This document shows positions 12,200 to 23,519 of a DNA stretch of 64,000 nt, piece by piece. The notes under the pieces were generated by a model. The model had not been told where the DNA came from. It made no database searches and saw nothing but the letters and a program-made list of their open reading frames with translations. The position numbers and the translations under genes were made by a program. The stretch comes from Mytilus californianus (lineage: Eukaryota > Mollusca > Bivalvia > Mytilida > Mytilidae): positions 113,829,640-113,893,639 of the forward strand of contig NW_026262712.1 of NCBI RefSeq assembly GCF_021869535.1. The letters are read 5' to 3'. Position 1 is the first letter of the stretch; every line of letters begins with the position of its first letter.

Positions 12200-12866
12200 A
12201 TTGGTTTTCTTCAATGTCTTGTCAAATAAAATTGAGAATGGAAATGGGGAATGTGTCAAAGAGACAACAACCCGACCACAGAACAGACAACAGCAGAAGG
12301 CCACCAACAGGTCTTCAATGCAGCGAGAAATTCCCGCACCCGGAGGCGTCCTTCAGCTGGCCCCTAAACAAATATATATACTAGTTCAGTGATAATGAAC
12401 GCCATACTAAACTCCAAATTGTACACAAGAAACTAAAATTAAAAATAATACAAGACTAACAAAGGCTAGAGGCTCCTGACTTGGGACAGGCGCAAAAATG
12501 CGGCGGGGTTAAACATGTTTATGAGATCTCAACCCTACCCCTATACCTCTAGCCAATGTAGAAAAGTAAACGCATAACAATACGCACATTAAAATTCAGT
12601 TCAAGAGAAGTCCGAGTCTGATGTCAGAAGATGTAACCAAAGAAAATAAACAAAATGACAATAATACATAAATAACAACAGACTACTAGCAGTTAACTGA
12701 CATGCCAGCTCCAGACTTCAATTAAACTGATTGAAAGATTATGTCTTCATCATATGAATATCAGGCACAATCCTTCCCGTTAGGGGTTTAGTATCATACC
12801 ATCATAACATATATGAGAAGAACATAACCCGTGTCATGCCAACAACTGGTTTTTAAATAAATGTGT
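12200..12866 (-). repeat. R4 repeat, tail of the RT fragment at 12.9 kb
   Basis: The block contains CTCCTGACTTGGGACAGGC, GCGGCGGGGTTAAAC and a CCCGCACCCGGAGGCGTCC stretch. It follows the RT stop at 12867 on the RT strand, so it is probably the element's 3' untranslated tail. Partial copies are near 14560-14725, 34865-34930 and 48550-48600. The overlapping + frames at 12133-12392 are shadows. Confidence 0.65.
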
Positions 12867-13160
12867 TTAGTGCAGATGCAAAGACCCTATAAGTGAATCA
12901 ATATCAACGCCAAAATATGCAATCTTTAATGACCTGACAACAGTATCGTAACTATATCCCTTCTTAATAAGTCTATTTAAAGGTTTTGTTAGTTTCAGAG
13001 GTGAATACTGACATTTTTGTGCTTTATAAAGAATATTTCCATAAAAAATTGGATGTGAAATACCTGAACGTATAAGAAGTCTGCATGTTGAGCTATATTT
13101 ACGAATGATGTCCTTATACCGATGATAAAATTTAGTAAATGTTTTGAACATAAAGCCCAT
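12867..13160 (-). pseudogene. RT C-terminal fragment (third RT subfamily)
   Basis: An open frame of 97 codons matches the C-terminal helical end of the same broad RT family. It has FYHRYKDIIRKYSST, then SGISHPIFYGNILYKAQK, then LNRLIKKGYSYDTVVRS. None of the catalytic motifs is present. The sequence differs from the 6.1-kb and 63-kb copies enough to count as another subfamily. It is followed by R4. It is a 5'-truncated remnant with no expected activity. Confidence 0.65.
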
Positions 13161-13274
13161 AATGTAACCTGCAGTTGCTTACATGCACATCATTTGAGTT
13201 TGATTGATGGTTGTCTCATTTGAAATCATACCACATCTCAACTATTTTATAAATGTATGTACTTTGAATTTTTG

Positions 13275-13490
13275 AAAGACTAAGGCTTTTCTACCTCAGG
13301 AATAGATTACCTTAGTTGTATTTGGCAAAATGTTTAGGAATTTTGGTCCTCAATGCTCTTCAACTTCATACTTTATTTGGCCTTTTTAACATTTTTTTTA
13401 TTCGAGCGTCACTGATGAGTCTTTTGTAGACGAAACGCGCGTCTGGCGTAAATATAAAATTTCAATCCTGGTATCTATGATGAGTTTATT
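13275..13490 (+). repeat. R7 repeat with hammerhead ribozyme
   Basis: An R7 copy runs from a CTCAATGCTCTTCAACTTC block through GACGAAACGCGCGTCTGGCG to CAATCCTGGTATCTATGATG. Other copies at 41285-41395 and 54780-54945 have lost part of the ribozyme core. This is the only copy in the window with all core parts. Confidence 0.7.
13405..13449 (+). ncRNA. type I hammerhead ribozyme motif
   Basis: All hammerhead parts occur in order. The first strand of stem I, GCGTCA (13406-13411), is followed by CTGATGA (13412-13418). Stem II is GTCT/AGAC around a TTTGT loop (13419-13431). Then come GAAA (13432-13435), a very short stem III (CGCGCG, 13436-13441), and the cleavage triplet GTC (13441-13443). The second strand of stem I is TGGCGT (13444-13449). 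Stem I pairs over six positions with two G-U wobbles. Cleavage is expected after C13443. Very short stem III is known for hammerheads of animal Penelope-like elements and retrozymes. The fold was worked out by hand. Confidence 0.8.
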
Positions 13491-13779
13491 AACATACATA
13501 GTTTTTTTTATTTGTGTCCTTCACAAAGAAAGCTACAGTATCAATCAGATCGAAATTAGTACTTCGTCTTATGACTTCTGTATCATAGACGTGCAAGTAG
13601 ATAAAACATTACTACATTAAAGTGTATCAAGGTATACCTGCAGCTGGCAAAGAAGGAAACTCCAAATGATTAACGAGCTGAAATACCGATTATGTCTTTT
13701 TCCAATTAATATCGGATGTTGTTTTGGTAGAATTATACCTAGTGAAAAAAGGCATCATCTTGTACAATTCCCGGGGTAA

Positions 13780-15125
13780 CTTTGAGTATTGAACAAAGGA
13801 AAATGTTTATATTGTAACAACTCTTATTTACTGTTTACATCGTTGACATTGTTAACTTCGCGATGTATACAATGTATTATCAATATCGTGTTTACATTGT
13901 TTACATTGCAGTGTTCACAATATTGTGTCAACATCATTTATATTGTATGAACTCCTATATACTTTAAATTGCCAATTAAACGCGAATTTCCTCGTTAATT
14001 TTTCAATTCTTGCTTATCAAACAATTATCTAAAATTTTCCAAATTTAAGCTAAAATCATTTATTTTTGGCTGTAATATGGCGGTAAAAATGCCTAAAGAA
14101 CATAACTATTTCATGAATATGAGTATTAAAATTATATGAATTTCTTTTTTTTTTTTTAATTTTTATTTTCTTATGCACAAAACTTTTACAGATAAAAAGC
14201 AGATGAACACAATCAAACTCATAAGTTTTACATAATAAACAAAATTATCATTAATTTAAACCATTGAATAAGTCATTATTGAAGGTATTCACATAAGCTT
14301 AGCTAGGGGAATAACACTTTATATACAATATACATTGTCAACATCGCGATGTCTACGATATAAACGATGTAAACAGAAAGGAATATACTCAGTATTCAAT
14401 ATAAACACAATATAAAAATAAGGAGATGTGGTATGATTGTCAATAAGACAACAATCCACCAAAGTTCAAAAAAAATAGATGTAAGCAATTATAGGCAACC
14501 GTACGGCCTTCAACAATGAGAAAAACCCATACCGTATAGTCGGCTATAAAATGCCCCGACATGAAGAATATGAAACAATTCAATTGAGAATATTAACGGC
14601 CTAATTCATAACAAAACGAAAAACAAATATGACAGACATGAACTAACGACAACCACTGAACAACTACAGGCTCTTGACTTGGGACAGGCACATAAAGAAT
14701 GTGGCGGGGTTACATATGTTTGTCAACTAGTTATTGTCAACATCGTGAAGTCTACGATGTGAACGATGTAAACACAAAGGTATAGACTAAGCATGCAATA
14801 TGAACACAATGTTGATTCGCTATTGTCAATATCGCGATGTCTGCGATGTGAATGATGTAAAAACAAAGGTATATACTAGTACTTGGTATACAATATCAAC
14901 ACGATGTTGACTTGCTATTATCAACATCGCGTTATCTACGATGTGAACGATGTAAACAGAAAGTTATATACTTGTTATACAATATAAACACGATGTTGAC
15001 TCGTTATTATCAACATCGCAATGTCTACTATGTTAACAATGTAAGCACATGGTATAGATACGATACAATGTAAACACAATAATGACACGATACAGTAGAC
15101 ATCGCGATGTTGACAATATCGATAA
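13780..15125. repeat. palindromic tandem array (about 90-bp units)
   Basis: Units of roughly 90 bases start near 14332, 14732, 14821, 14916 and 15005. Each opens with TATTGTCAACATCGCGATGT (or a close variant), then an ACGATGTGAACGATGTAAAC block and AATATAAACACGATGTTGA. A unit in opposite orientation lies at about 13800-13955, making the locus a large imperfect palindrome. The core ACATCGCGATGT is itself a perfect palindrome. No coding potential was seen. An R1/R4-type repeat is inserted inside at about 14414-14731. Confidence 0.75.
14414..14731 (-). repeat. R1/R4-type insertion in the tandem array
   Basis: R1 in inverted orientation (GGTATGATTGTCAATAAGAC) continues into a GGCTCTTGACTTGGGACAGGC block of the R4 type. 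It splits the first and second units of the array, so it arrived after the array had expanded. Confidence 0.65.
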
Positions 15126-15479
15126 AACGTCGTGTACTGGACATAATTCGGGAAATCAGGAGTGTCTGAAAGGTAACCTCATCCTGCATAAATCAGATGT
15201 TTTGCTACTCATGTTATATTAAAGTTAAGTAATCAGCTGTATTTTGAGAAACTTTGTCATGAGCTCAGGAATGTTAACAATATGACCACGATAAAGTGAT
15301 GATATACATTGTATAGTAAAATACAAACAGCTAAAAGTTCTTCTCAGCAATCATGGCAAACATCAATGAAGCCTATGGAGTAGTACAACGCTAAAGTTCG
15401 CAGGAGATTTAAAAAAAGATAAGCGCAATAACAATGTTTCAGTAATTTATGGTAAGGAAATGACTAGGATTTTTTTTTT

Positions 15480-18330
15480 TTTTTTTTTTTAATTTTTTTA
15501 TTTCCGTTTACATGAACAATTAAATATAATAATGCGTCAAAGGTACTTAATGTTACAGGAACTGATATGCAGCTTTTCTAATATTTTGAATACAGGGACT
15601 TTTTCTCAAAATTTATGGTAGGAAAATAGCATTTAAATTATAAACAGCAAACTTTAAAGATAGCTTTTCTTATTGGCTTAACAATCGTGACGAATTCGCT
15701 GAGATAACAAGTTGGCGTGCAACTTGATGACTTTATTGTTTTATGAATGCGTTTTTAAATCATCATTACTCAGGCATGCCGAAAGTCAAACTTTCAAGAA
15801 GCAAATGATGCATACATATGTACTAAAAGCACTATAACCAAAAGGAAGATACTCCAGAGTTAATATCGCCACATGACATGTTCGCCTGAGGAAGCAAGAA
15901 GTTAAAATCGGATTGCAAAACTACAGAATTTTGTTAGCATGTGCAGTATATTAAACTTAAGGAGAAACTTGGTCCTAAAATATAGATTTGTAATACAAGA
16001 TATATAGATGTAAAAACCTATATTTGGGATCTTTGATATAAACTCGAAACCTTTGCTGACTGCTGCTTGTTTTAACAATATTGACAGCTTTAAAAGTATG
16101 ATATTTTACAAGTATTTAGCTTAATTGTCTGTTTATACGCGTATGTAACGTATATTTCCTTCTAAAAAACATTAGCTATACCCTTCGACCAAAATAAAAT
16201 CGAGTTATAAAAAGACGTGTATGGTAAATAAAGGCAACAGTAGTATACCGCTGTTCGAAATTCATAAATCGATTCAGAAAAAAAAACAAATCCGGGTTAC
16301 AAACTAAAACTGAGGGAAACACATCAAATATAAGAAATATATGGGCCAGATACACAGCATAGAAAAACATTTATGTTGGTCCTTGCTTATGAACAACGTC
16401 GTTTGAAGCAAAAACTAATAAAATTGAGGCAAGAATTAGTCAAACTACGATTTTCTTCATTAAAATGCACAATGTTGACATCATAATAACATCACTACTG
16501 TTCTAATGCTTCAGAGCTTGTGTATACTATATATCTCAAATATTTTTCGATATCTTGTCATCAAAATTGTATTTGTATTATTCAAAATAAATTTCATAGA
16601 TTTTTAGGGCGATTATGAACCTTTCGTGAACATGCTCCTTTTAGCTGCAACATTTCTCTGCGCTCAAAATTTCATATATAGCATACTCATTTGTAGGAAC
16701 ACTAGTATATATGAAGGTCAGTTATCTTACCTAAAACTACTTAACATCATTTTCGTTCTTAAAAAGAATTCTAAGTGGTTTGTTCATTTTGCAAATTGTT
16801 CTAAGGATAAATTTTAATTTTCATGCAATTAAGGTCCAGTGTATAATTAAACAGTCGCGTATTGATATACATTTATATTTCTCTGGTCCGGCTGACTTCG
16901 AGATAACGAGAGTCGACTGTATTTTAAAACTTCATTGGTTTTATCCGTGTTCAGATGTTTAATTATGATTATTGACCTATGTGCTATTTTCGAGCAAAAC
17001 AAACAGAAAAAAAAACACGGAAGGATATGAGGTAACCATAAAAAAAATTCTACCAGGAAATTTTTTAAATGTCATGAGGAACAATATTAAACCGATAAAC
17101 TGGTTTTCCTGTTTGAATTGTTTTACACTAGTCATTTTGGAGCCCTTTATAGCTTGCTGTTCGGTATGAGCCAAGGTTCCGTGTTGAAGGCCGTACTTTG
17201 ACCTATAATTGTTTACTTTTTACACATTGTGACTTGGATGGAGAGTTGTCTCATTAGCGCTCAAATCACATCTTCTTATTTCTATATAATATATATGTGT
17301 ATGCATTATACAATATACATGTATATATATAATCACGAACAATATCATATCGATATACAGACCATGTATTTATATTACAAAATGTTTATCTATAAATTCT
17401 CGCGCAGCTATCGTGTTCTGTTTTGTCTTTTGGAACAGACCAATCTTCCATTCAAGATTTATTGAACTAAACACAATAGTTTGGTAACTTCGAGAAGTTT
17501 GTTTCATTTTCTTTGTTATAAACTGGACATCCTTAAAAAAAACACCAGAAAAACTATTTCCGCTCATTTATTATTCTAAGAAAAAGAAACTATACTTTTT
17601 AGAGCGTCACATTTTTACATTTTATCTACTGTAAATATTGAATAGTTGTTCTATTTGTGGATTCTTCTCGGTTGATGTTCGTGTATGGAATAAACCTAAA
17701 TGAATAACGGAAGTGATTTCAAATCTAATCAGACCATTTGTTATTTTCCAGAGAATTTGAATTCGAACTCTGAAATAAACTTTTTGATATTTTACTATCA
17801 TATAGGGTAGTTAATTAGCAATGGTTTAATAACTAAATGAAAGTTTGAAAACTAATCCCAGTGCGTGCATTACGTCATATGTCGTTTCCTAAGAATTTGT
17901 TTCGTTTTATAGAATGAACATATTACGAATTCATTTAAAAAAAAAAAAGATTTTTCATTATAAGAATATTTGATACACGAAGTTTGTTTTTAATTCCTGC
18001 TGTACTTTTTGTCGTCATTTTACAGGAATGAAACGAGGAAGGGGTAGTAAAATGTGAACTATAACGAAAACAAAATAATATTAAAAAGAAAACAGCACAA
18101 ACAAAGCAAAACAAAACTAACAAAGTAAACATAAACAATCCACGCAGACACAAGAAAACAAAAATGATAGTTAGAAATCCTAATCTTAAAGATTCCAAAA
18201 GAAGGACATGAACACCATTTGATATTGCGCAAATAAACGTGGTATTCAAATGGTATAATAATCTCCTAACTTAATGGAGAGAAAATCATCGGAATTATTT
18301 AAACTGGATTCAGCGTATGATTGGATCCTA
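15480..18330 (+). repeat. segmental duplication, copy 1 (5' flank of Ig gene)
   Basis: Several blocks here are repeated in the same order and orientation at about 52640-54600. Examples are TTTCCGTTTACATGAACA, ATATGTACTAAAAGCA, TATTCGCCTGAGGAAG-type, AAAACACGGAAGGA and TTCTACCAGGA. Copy 1 additionally contains an inverted R5 (16190-16385) and R1 (17180-17285), while copy 2 lacks them. Frames in this stretch (16626-17465, 17935-18249) are not conserved as protein and I do not call them genes. It ends just before the Ig-receptor first exon. Confidence 0.75.
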
Positions 18331-18438
18331 TGCATTATGCACGACATAAAGCGCTTATTGACATTTATTAGAATCAATTGATGATATTCAAATGTTGGTA
18401 ACAAGTATTCCTTTTAATTTAAGTTCAAGTTCTATTCA

Positions 18439-18499
18439 ATGAAGGCAATAGTGAGGATCATTTTGAGAATGTTGTTTGCAATCTATTTCGTGAACAGTG
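18439..18499 (+). CDS. Ig receptor, exon 1: signal peptide
   Basis: The start codon at 18439 opens 20 codons that look like a signal peptide: MKAIVR, then a hydrophobic run (IILRMLFAIYFV) and NS before a strong donor, AGTG|GTATGT, in phase 1. The gene continues through 18910-18942, 19048-19374, 21044-21160 and 25468-26174 on the + strand. Every internal junction is phase 1 and the joined frame is open, giving about 414 residues. The predicted product is a type I plasma-membrane receptor with one extracellular Ig-like domain. I found this exon by eye; no transcript is available. Confidence 0.65.
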
Positions 18500-18909
18500 G
18501 TATGTATATCTGTTTAGGGATCACGCAGGATGAAAAACTAAAAAGTCGATGAATATTACTCTTTGATTGTAAATCTATGTTTGAATTAAAATATTGAACG
18601 TTGTTGTCCAAAAGTATATTGCCTAAAATGACATTATTTGATTCATGTTTTTTCCAACAAAATTTTTCATACCACCCATATGCACATTTCTTTTTGGGAG
18701 TAGAAGAATTTAAATATATTAGAATAAGGCGATAACAAATTCCTGTCAAATAAAAACACTTAAGCAGAGAATAAATTGTTTTTCTTTATTGAATTTGTTT
18801 TTATTCTATGCAATTGCTTTGTATAATAAGAAACGTAAAGGTCTTTCCATCATAGCATATATTAAATATTTTATGTATATGTATTTTTTTAATTGCTATT
18901 TACTTGCAG

Positions 18910-18942
18910 TTTATGATTGTATAGAAAACTCCAATGGCTTAA
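18910..18942 (+). CDS. Ig receptor, 33-nt micro-exon
   Basis: A short exon is bounded by a good acceptor (TTACTTGCAG) and a near-ideal donor (AA|GTAAGA). It is 33 nt long, phase 1 on both sides, and would insert the 11-residue stretch VYDCIENSNGL (its first codon shared with exon 1) before the Ig exon. Because it is symmetric it can be skipped without breaking the frame. Inclusion is plausible but unproven. Confidence 0.5.
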
Positions 18943-19047
18943 GTAAGATATTGCGGAAAATTTGCCTAACAATATTTGCATAATTGAACATTTGAAATTA
19001 ATCCTAACTGGCATGAAAGTATTGCTTATTTTGGATTTTAGTTTTAG

Positions 19048-19374
19048 GAAATGATATATGCAAGAAAAGTATTTGCCTTGATTGGGAACTGGATGTAAAT
19101 AAGTTCACGTTGACCTGCAGAATAACAAATATACATTTAAGAGTTTTCATTGATGATCCATATGGCAAGACACAAGCAGTCTGTCTTCCGCCTTATCCAT
19201 TTGTGTGTGAAGCATATTATAAAAACGGTAGTATGTCGTATAGTACAATAACAAAAGAGATAAAATTCATATTAAATGGAGAAACCGGTCGGAAAGTTGA
19301 AGGCTTCTGGGCATGTCGTCATGGAACTGGAAGAGACATATCTAGTGTTTTTGTTTCTATGATAACTACGACAG
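19048..19374 (+). CDS. Ig receptor, Ig-like domain exon
   Basis: The exon starts after TTTTAG and ends at ACAG|GTAAAC; it is 327 nt and phase 1 at both ends, the usual arrangement of shuffled extracellular domains. The translation has NDICKKSICLDWELDVNKF, then FTLTCRITN (B-strand Cys) and a central part with AVCLPPYPFVCEAYY. It ends with GFWACRHGTGRD (F-strand Cys, with Trp two residues before it). About 66 residues separate the two canonical Cys, as in V/I-set folds. Extra cysteines could form a second disulfide. The W-x-C-R-H-G signature is common in Ig-like receptors of molluscs as far as I recall. The ligand is unknown. Confidence 0.75.
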
Positions 19375-19704
19375 GTAAACTACAAATATAGCATGTCTTA
19401 TTGTTAGACAAAAAGCAAAACACCATCTAATATTCCCCGCCTCTTCTGTATTACATTAATTCAAAATCTACTGATGCCTCAGTTTATTTTTCTAAAGTTC
19501 TTTGTGGAGTTTGCAACCATTTAAACATTTATATTTCGTCTGTAAAATTCGACAGTCTCAGATTCATCGTAAATGAAATCTAGACTAATCATCGTCAAAA
19601 ACAATTAATTTCCCATACTGCAACAACTTTCGAAATGGTTCTGTCTGTATTAGCATATTCATCATTTTGAGTTAGCCTCTAGTCACTATAAAAAAATACT
19701 GAAG

Positions 19705-19900
19705 ATACCATGGGGCCTTCAAAATTCATTACTCGAAGAGAAACTGACAACGCCATGGTTAAAACACGAAAAAAAATAAAATAAGATTAACAAGTCAACA
19801 TACCACTACATAGAAAACTAAAGACTAAGAAATACGAACTCCAACTAAATACTGGGGAAAATCATCCGACCACAATAGGTATCAATATTCAGCATCACAT
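19705..19900 (+). repeat. R3 repeat copy in the Ig gene intron
   Basis: The R3 block (GAAACTGACAACGCCATGG, then an AAGACTAAGAAATACGAAC-like block) lies in the intron between the Ig and stalk exons. It is a 5'-truncated retroelement tail without coding content. Confidence 0.6.
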
Positions 19901-20374
19901 GGGATAGTTGTTGGGTTGTTCTTGGTAAGTACAAACAACCTCTAATTTAGGAATATACGTAGCGGTACAGTATACTTATTCATGATTTTATTATGTTCGT
20001 CTATATCGATTTTGTTTACTGCAGTTTTTCTTCATTTAATATTCTTAAATTATTTAAATAAAATATGATTATGTATTATCAATGACAAAACAGACGATAA
20101 AGAAAGCAAAAAAGAAAAGAGGACCTTAATTTGTATGGATTTCACTAATTTATAAGTTTTACCTCATTTATAACGTAACTGTAACCATTGGCAGCTTATT
20201 CTATTTTTACATTGTTAAACTATCAGGTAAATATGAAACTGTCCATATTTTTGTCTCATTGTCCACGTCAAGGAATAATTAAAAGAAATTTATAAAAAAC
20301 AGAAATCAAGAGGAAATTAAAAAAAAGCACAAGTCGATTAACATATTTTGTTGACATATTTGTTTGTTTTTATA

Positions 20375-20690
20375 GTGATTGAGATTATAACACAATGTTG
20401 ACTGCTGTACTCCTATTTTTGACATTCTAACCTATTATGTCTGTTTGTTTTGTTCACACATTGTTGTCAATATACTGGAATTTTATGCGACTGTCATACA
20501 AGTGAGAGGTTTAGCTAGCTTTAAAACTAGGTTTAATCCACTATTTTTACATAAGGAAATGCCTGTACCAAGTCAGGAATATGACAGTTGTTTACCATTC
20601 GTTTGATGTGTTTGAGCTTTTGATTTTGCCAATTGACTTTCCGTTTTGAGTTTGCCTTGGAGTTCGGTATTTTTGTTGTTCTACTTTTTA
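20375..20690 (-). repeat. R2 repeat copy, inverted
   Basis: An R2 copy in reverse orientation (ATGCGACTGTCATACAAGTG, CCTGTACCAAGTCAGGAATA) lies in the Ig gene intron. The small overlapping frames here are shadows of the repeat. Confidence 0.7.
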
Positions 20691-21043
20691 AAAACAGATA
20701 AACGGCAAACTGACAAGCTATAATCCACACAACATTTTATATAAACAAAAGTTGAAACAAGACAAGACCAATCCAAAATATGAAATTGCAATCGAATGCT
20801 CAAGAAGGGTAGAAAGGTAAACAAACAATGAAATACAAATATGCTACCACATCCATAAGTATCCATTTGTATCTATTTAGTTTTTAGCCACTTTTATATT
20901 ACACTTATCCTCTTCATCTCCAGTGGGACATAAGGCCACACTTTTATATAGTTTTCGGTTAGCTTCTATCATTACATATAATTTCATTTAGGGCTTAAAC
21001 TCGTCTTTATTATTATTTGTCTTTGTATATTATTTGTGAATAG

Positions 21044-21160
21044 GTAGTAAAAGCACTTTAATAGTCAATTCCACGGATAAGAGGACGGACACAATTTCAA
21101 CCCCAACACAAACTTCGTCTGCCTGGTCCTCTAAACTAATGGAGTTCAAAAATTATTCAG
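21044..21160 (+). CDS. Ig receptor, Ser/Thr-rich stalk exon
   Basis: An exon of 117 nt lies between the acceptor GTGAATAG and the donor TCAG|GTTTGT, again phase 1 on both sides and with no stop in frame. It encodes about 39 residues rich in Ser and Thr (for example DTISTPTQTSSAWSS) with two N-glycosylation sequons (NST, NYS). This fits an extracellular membrane-proximal stalk between the Ig domain and the transmembrane exon. Confidence 0.65.
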
Positions 21161-21699
21161 GTTTGTTTAAATATCACTAACTGTTAATACACAATATAAA
21201 TTAGTAAATGTAGTATGATTGCCAATGATACAAAAGAGAGGCAAAAGATACCAAAGGGACATCCAAACATATAAGTCGAAAACAAACTGACAATACCAAA
21301 AAACGAAAAACGACGAAAAGACAAACAACAACTATCCAACATGAATACGAATTTAAGCAAAATATATAGGTCCCATATATAGAACAAAACCTAGACAGTA
21401 TTCAGCTATAAAAGTCCCCGACATGACAAAATTGCCTGATTTATGACAAACAGTAAACGAAAAACGAATATGATGTATAGAAACCAGCGACAACCACTGA
21501 AATGATTTGCTTACAACAGTAGTACTTATACATCCTTGGCTTTCAAATTTTTAGGTTTTAGTGTTCCTGTTGAGCATTAATCCACAAAAGCGCTTCGAAC
21601 TCCCATTTTGCTAACGTTTATTTTCATTTTCTATCACTGAGAAACTATTGTTGCACGGTTGTAAGTCCCTAATGGTATCATTAACTTAGCAGTCAAGCA

Positions 21700-22260
21700 G
21701 TTACCACTGACATGATTTATAGAATACCTTTGAAAATGTTCTTTCCATTAACAATCCAAATTTTTATGAATTGGTCCCATTAATATATAATCCTGAACTA
21801 GAGATTGAGGAAACCACATACAGCTTCCTCTGCCTCATTTTAGGACATGTACATCGAATCTGACTACAGCACTCATCACAGTATTACAATTTATAAAAAA
21901 AAACAAGACGATTTAAATTTTGAAATTAAAATTTGTTCTGTTTTATAACACAATGCTGACTGCTTTACCTCAATTTTTGACATTTTTACCTTTTATGTTT
22001 GTTTGTTTTGCTCACAAATTGTTGTCAATATATTGAAATTGTATGCGACTGTCATACAAATGAGAGGTTTAGCTAGCTATAAAACCAGATTAATTCCACC
22101 ATTTTCTACATAAGGAAATGCCTGTACCAAGTCAGGAATATGACAGTTGTTTTCCATTCTTTTGATCTGTTTGAGCTTTTGATTTTGTATTTGTTAAGGG
22201 GACTTTCCGTTTAGATTTTCCTTGGAGTTCGGTATTTTTGTTATTTTACTTTTTTCCGAC
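21700..22260 (+). pseudogene. truncated RT fragment with R2 tail
   Basis: On the + strand about 21700-21930 yields degenerate RT C-terminal blocks (NNPNFYELVPLIYNPELEIEE, then IYKKKQDDLNFEI). These match the ELEIKxTT and YDKRDDFxF region of the 6.1-kb copy. R2 follows directly at 21940-22260. This linkage is part of the evidence that R2 is the tail of this RT family. Stops and missing motifs make it dead. It lies in the long last intron of the Ig receptor gene. Confidence 0.6.
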
Positions 22261-22429
22261 CTGAGCAGCAATGTTCCAACTTCATCCGCGTATGGAGTAT
22301 ACAATTCTTAACTCATATGATATTCATGATAATGTATGTTTTCACAGTTGTTGGGTGATGGATTTCAATTATTGTCATGTTTACCAATTATGTCTATATG
22401 GGTGGCCCACCCAATTTTTACAATATAAC

Positions 22430-23165
22430 GGAACTATAAACAACTGTCATACAAGTGCGAGGTTAAGATAGCTATAAAACAAGATTCAGCCCACATTTTC
22501 TTCTAAAAATGTCTGTACCCTGTTAAGAATATGACGGTTGTTTTCCATTCGTTACATTGATTTGATACAATCGAGCGTTTGATTTTAGTCAGGATTTGTG
22601 GATTTCAACGTTTTTAATGTATCTTGGAGTTTTTTATTTTTTGTTAAATTCTCAAAATATAATAAGACACAAAGATTCCAACTCCCTCAAACAAATTGAC
22701 GGTAGGTTGATATGGCTATTTTTTCAGTCCCCTTTTGGGCATATAGCTCCACAAATATGGTAGTGCTAATTGACCCGTGACTAGCAGTCCTGATTAGGTA
22801 AATCCAAAGTAAATCTTTTCGGACGCATTAAATGTATGAAAGAGAGGCACAAAATACCAAAGGTTTATTCAGTCGCATATATGTCATGTAAATCCGGAAG
22901 AGCACACAAACACTAAAAAAGTAGTGAACTATATGTTAGTTTTTTCTGAAAGCATCTAATGAACAGTTGAATTAAAGACAACAGTAGTTTATAGATGTTA
23001 AAATCTCCCACGTACATGAAGATGACACATATCAAAGTTAAAAACAACATAAGGAGAATCACTTAAACTCCTAATTGTAGAATCACTGTGAAATTATTTG
23101 TCTAATAATTCAACTAAATAGAAAACAATTATCCTTTCAATGCTTAATCAGATTTGACGGTCAAT
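22430..23165 (-). repeat. right arm of 0.7-kb inverted repeat pair
   Basis: This is the reverse complement of about 10700-11410 (for example TGACCCGTGACTAGCAGTCC and CTCCCACGTACATGAAGATG), with few differences and small indels. It lies in the last intron of the Ig receptor gene. No coding frame was seen. Confidence 0.75.
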
Positions 23166-23284
23166 GAAGGATTTCAATCAACACAGTTCATGTATACAGA
23201 TATGGAACGGGAAAAAACAAATGTAAAATTAGGTAGGTAATAATTTTGCAGTAAAATTAGGTATAAGATGATCAATAAAGAGAA

Positions 23285-23515
23285 ATGCTGTAAAAAGTAA
23301 AACAACAAAAATACCGAACTCCAAAGAAAATTCAAAACGGAAAGTCCTTTAACAATTGGCAAAATCAAAAGCTCAAACATATAAAACGAATGGAAAACAA
23401 CTATCATATTCCTGACTGTACAGGCATTTCCTTTTGTAGAAAATGGTGGATTAAACCTGGTTTTAAAGCTAGTTAAACCTCTCACTTGTATGACAGTCGA
23501 TTACTGATTTAGACA
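23285..23515 (+). repeat. R2 repeat copy, partial
   Basis: A shortened R2 copy in the same orientation as 850-1310 ends at TATGACAGTC. It contains no gene; the antisense frame at 23174-23485 is a shadow. Confidence 0.65.
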
Positions 23516-23519
23516 AAAA

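Noticed and set aside
17935..18249. Hydrophobic 104-codon frame on the - strand
   Set aside because: It lies in the segmental duplication; the matching frame near 54152-54475 is not conserved at protein level.
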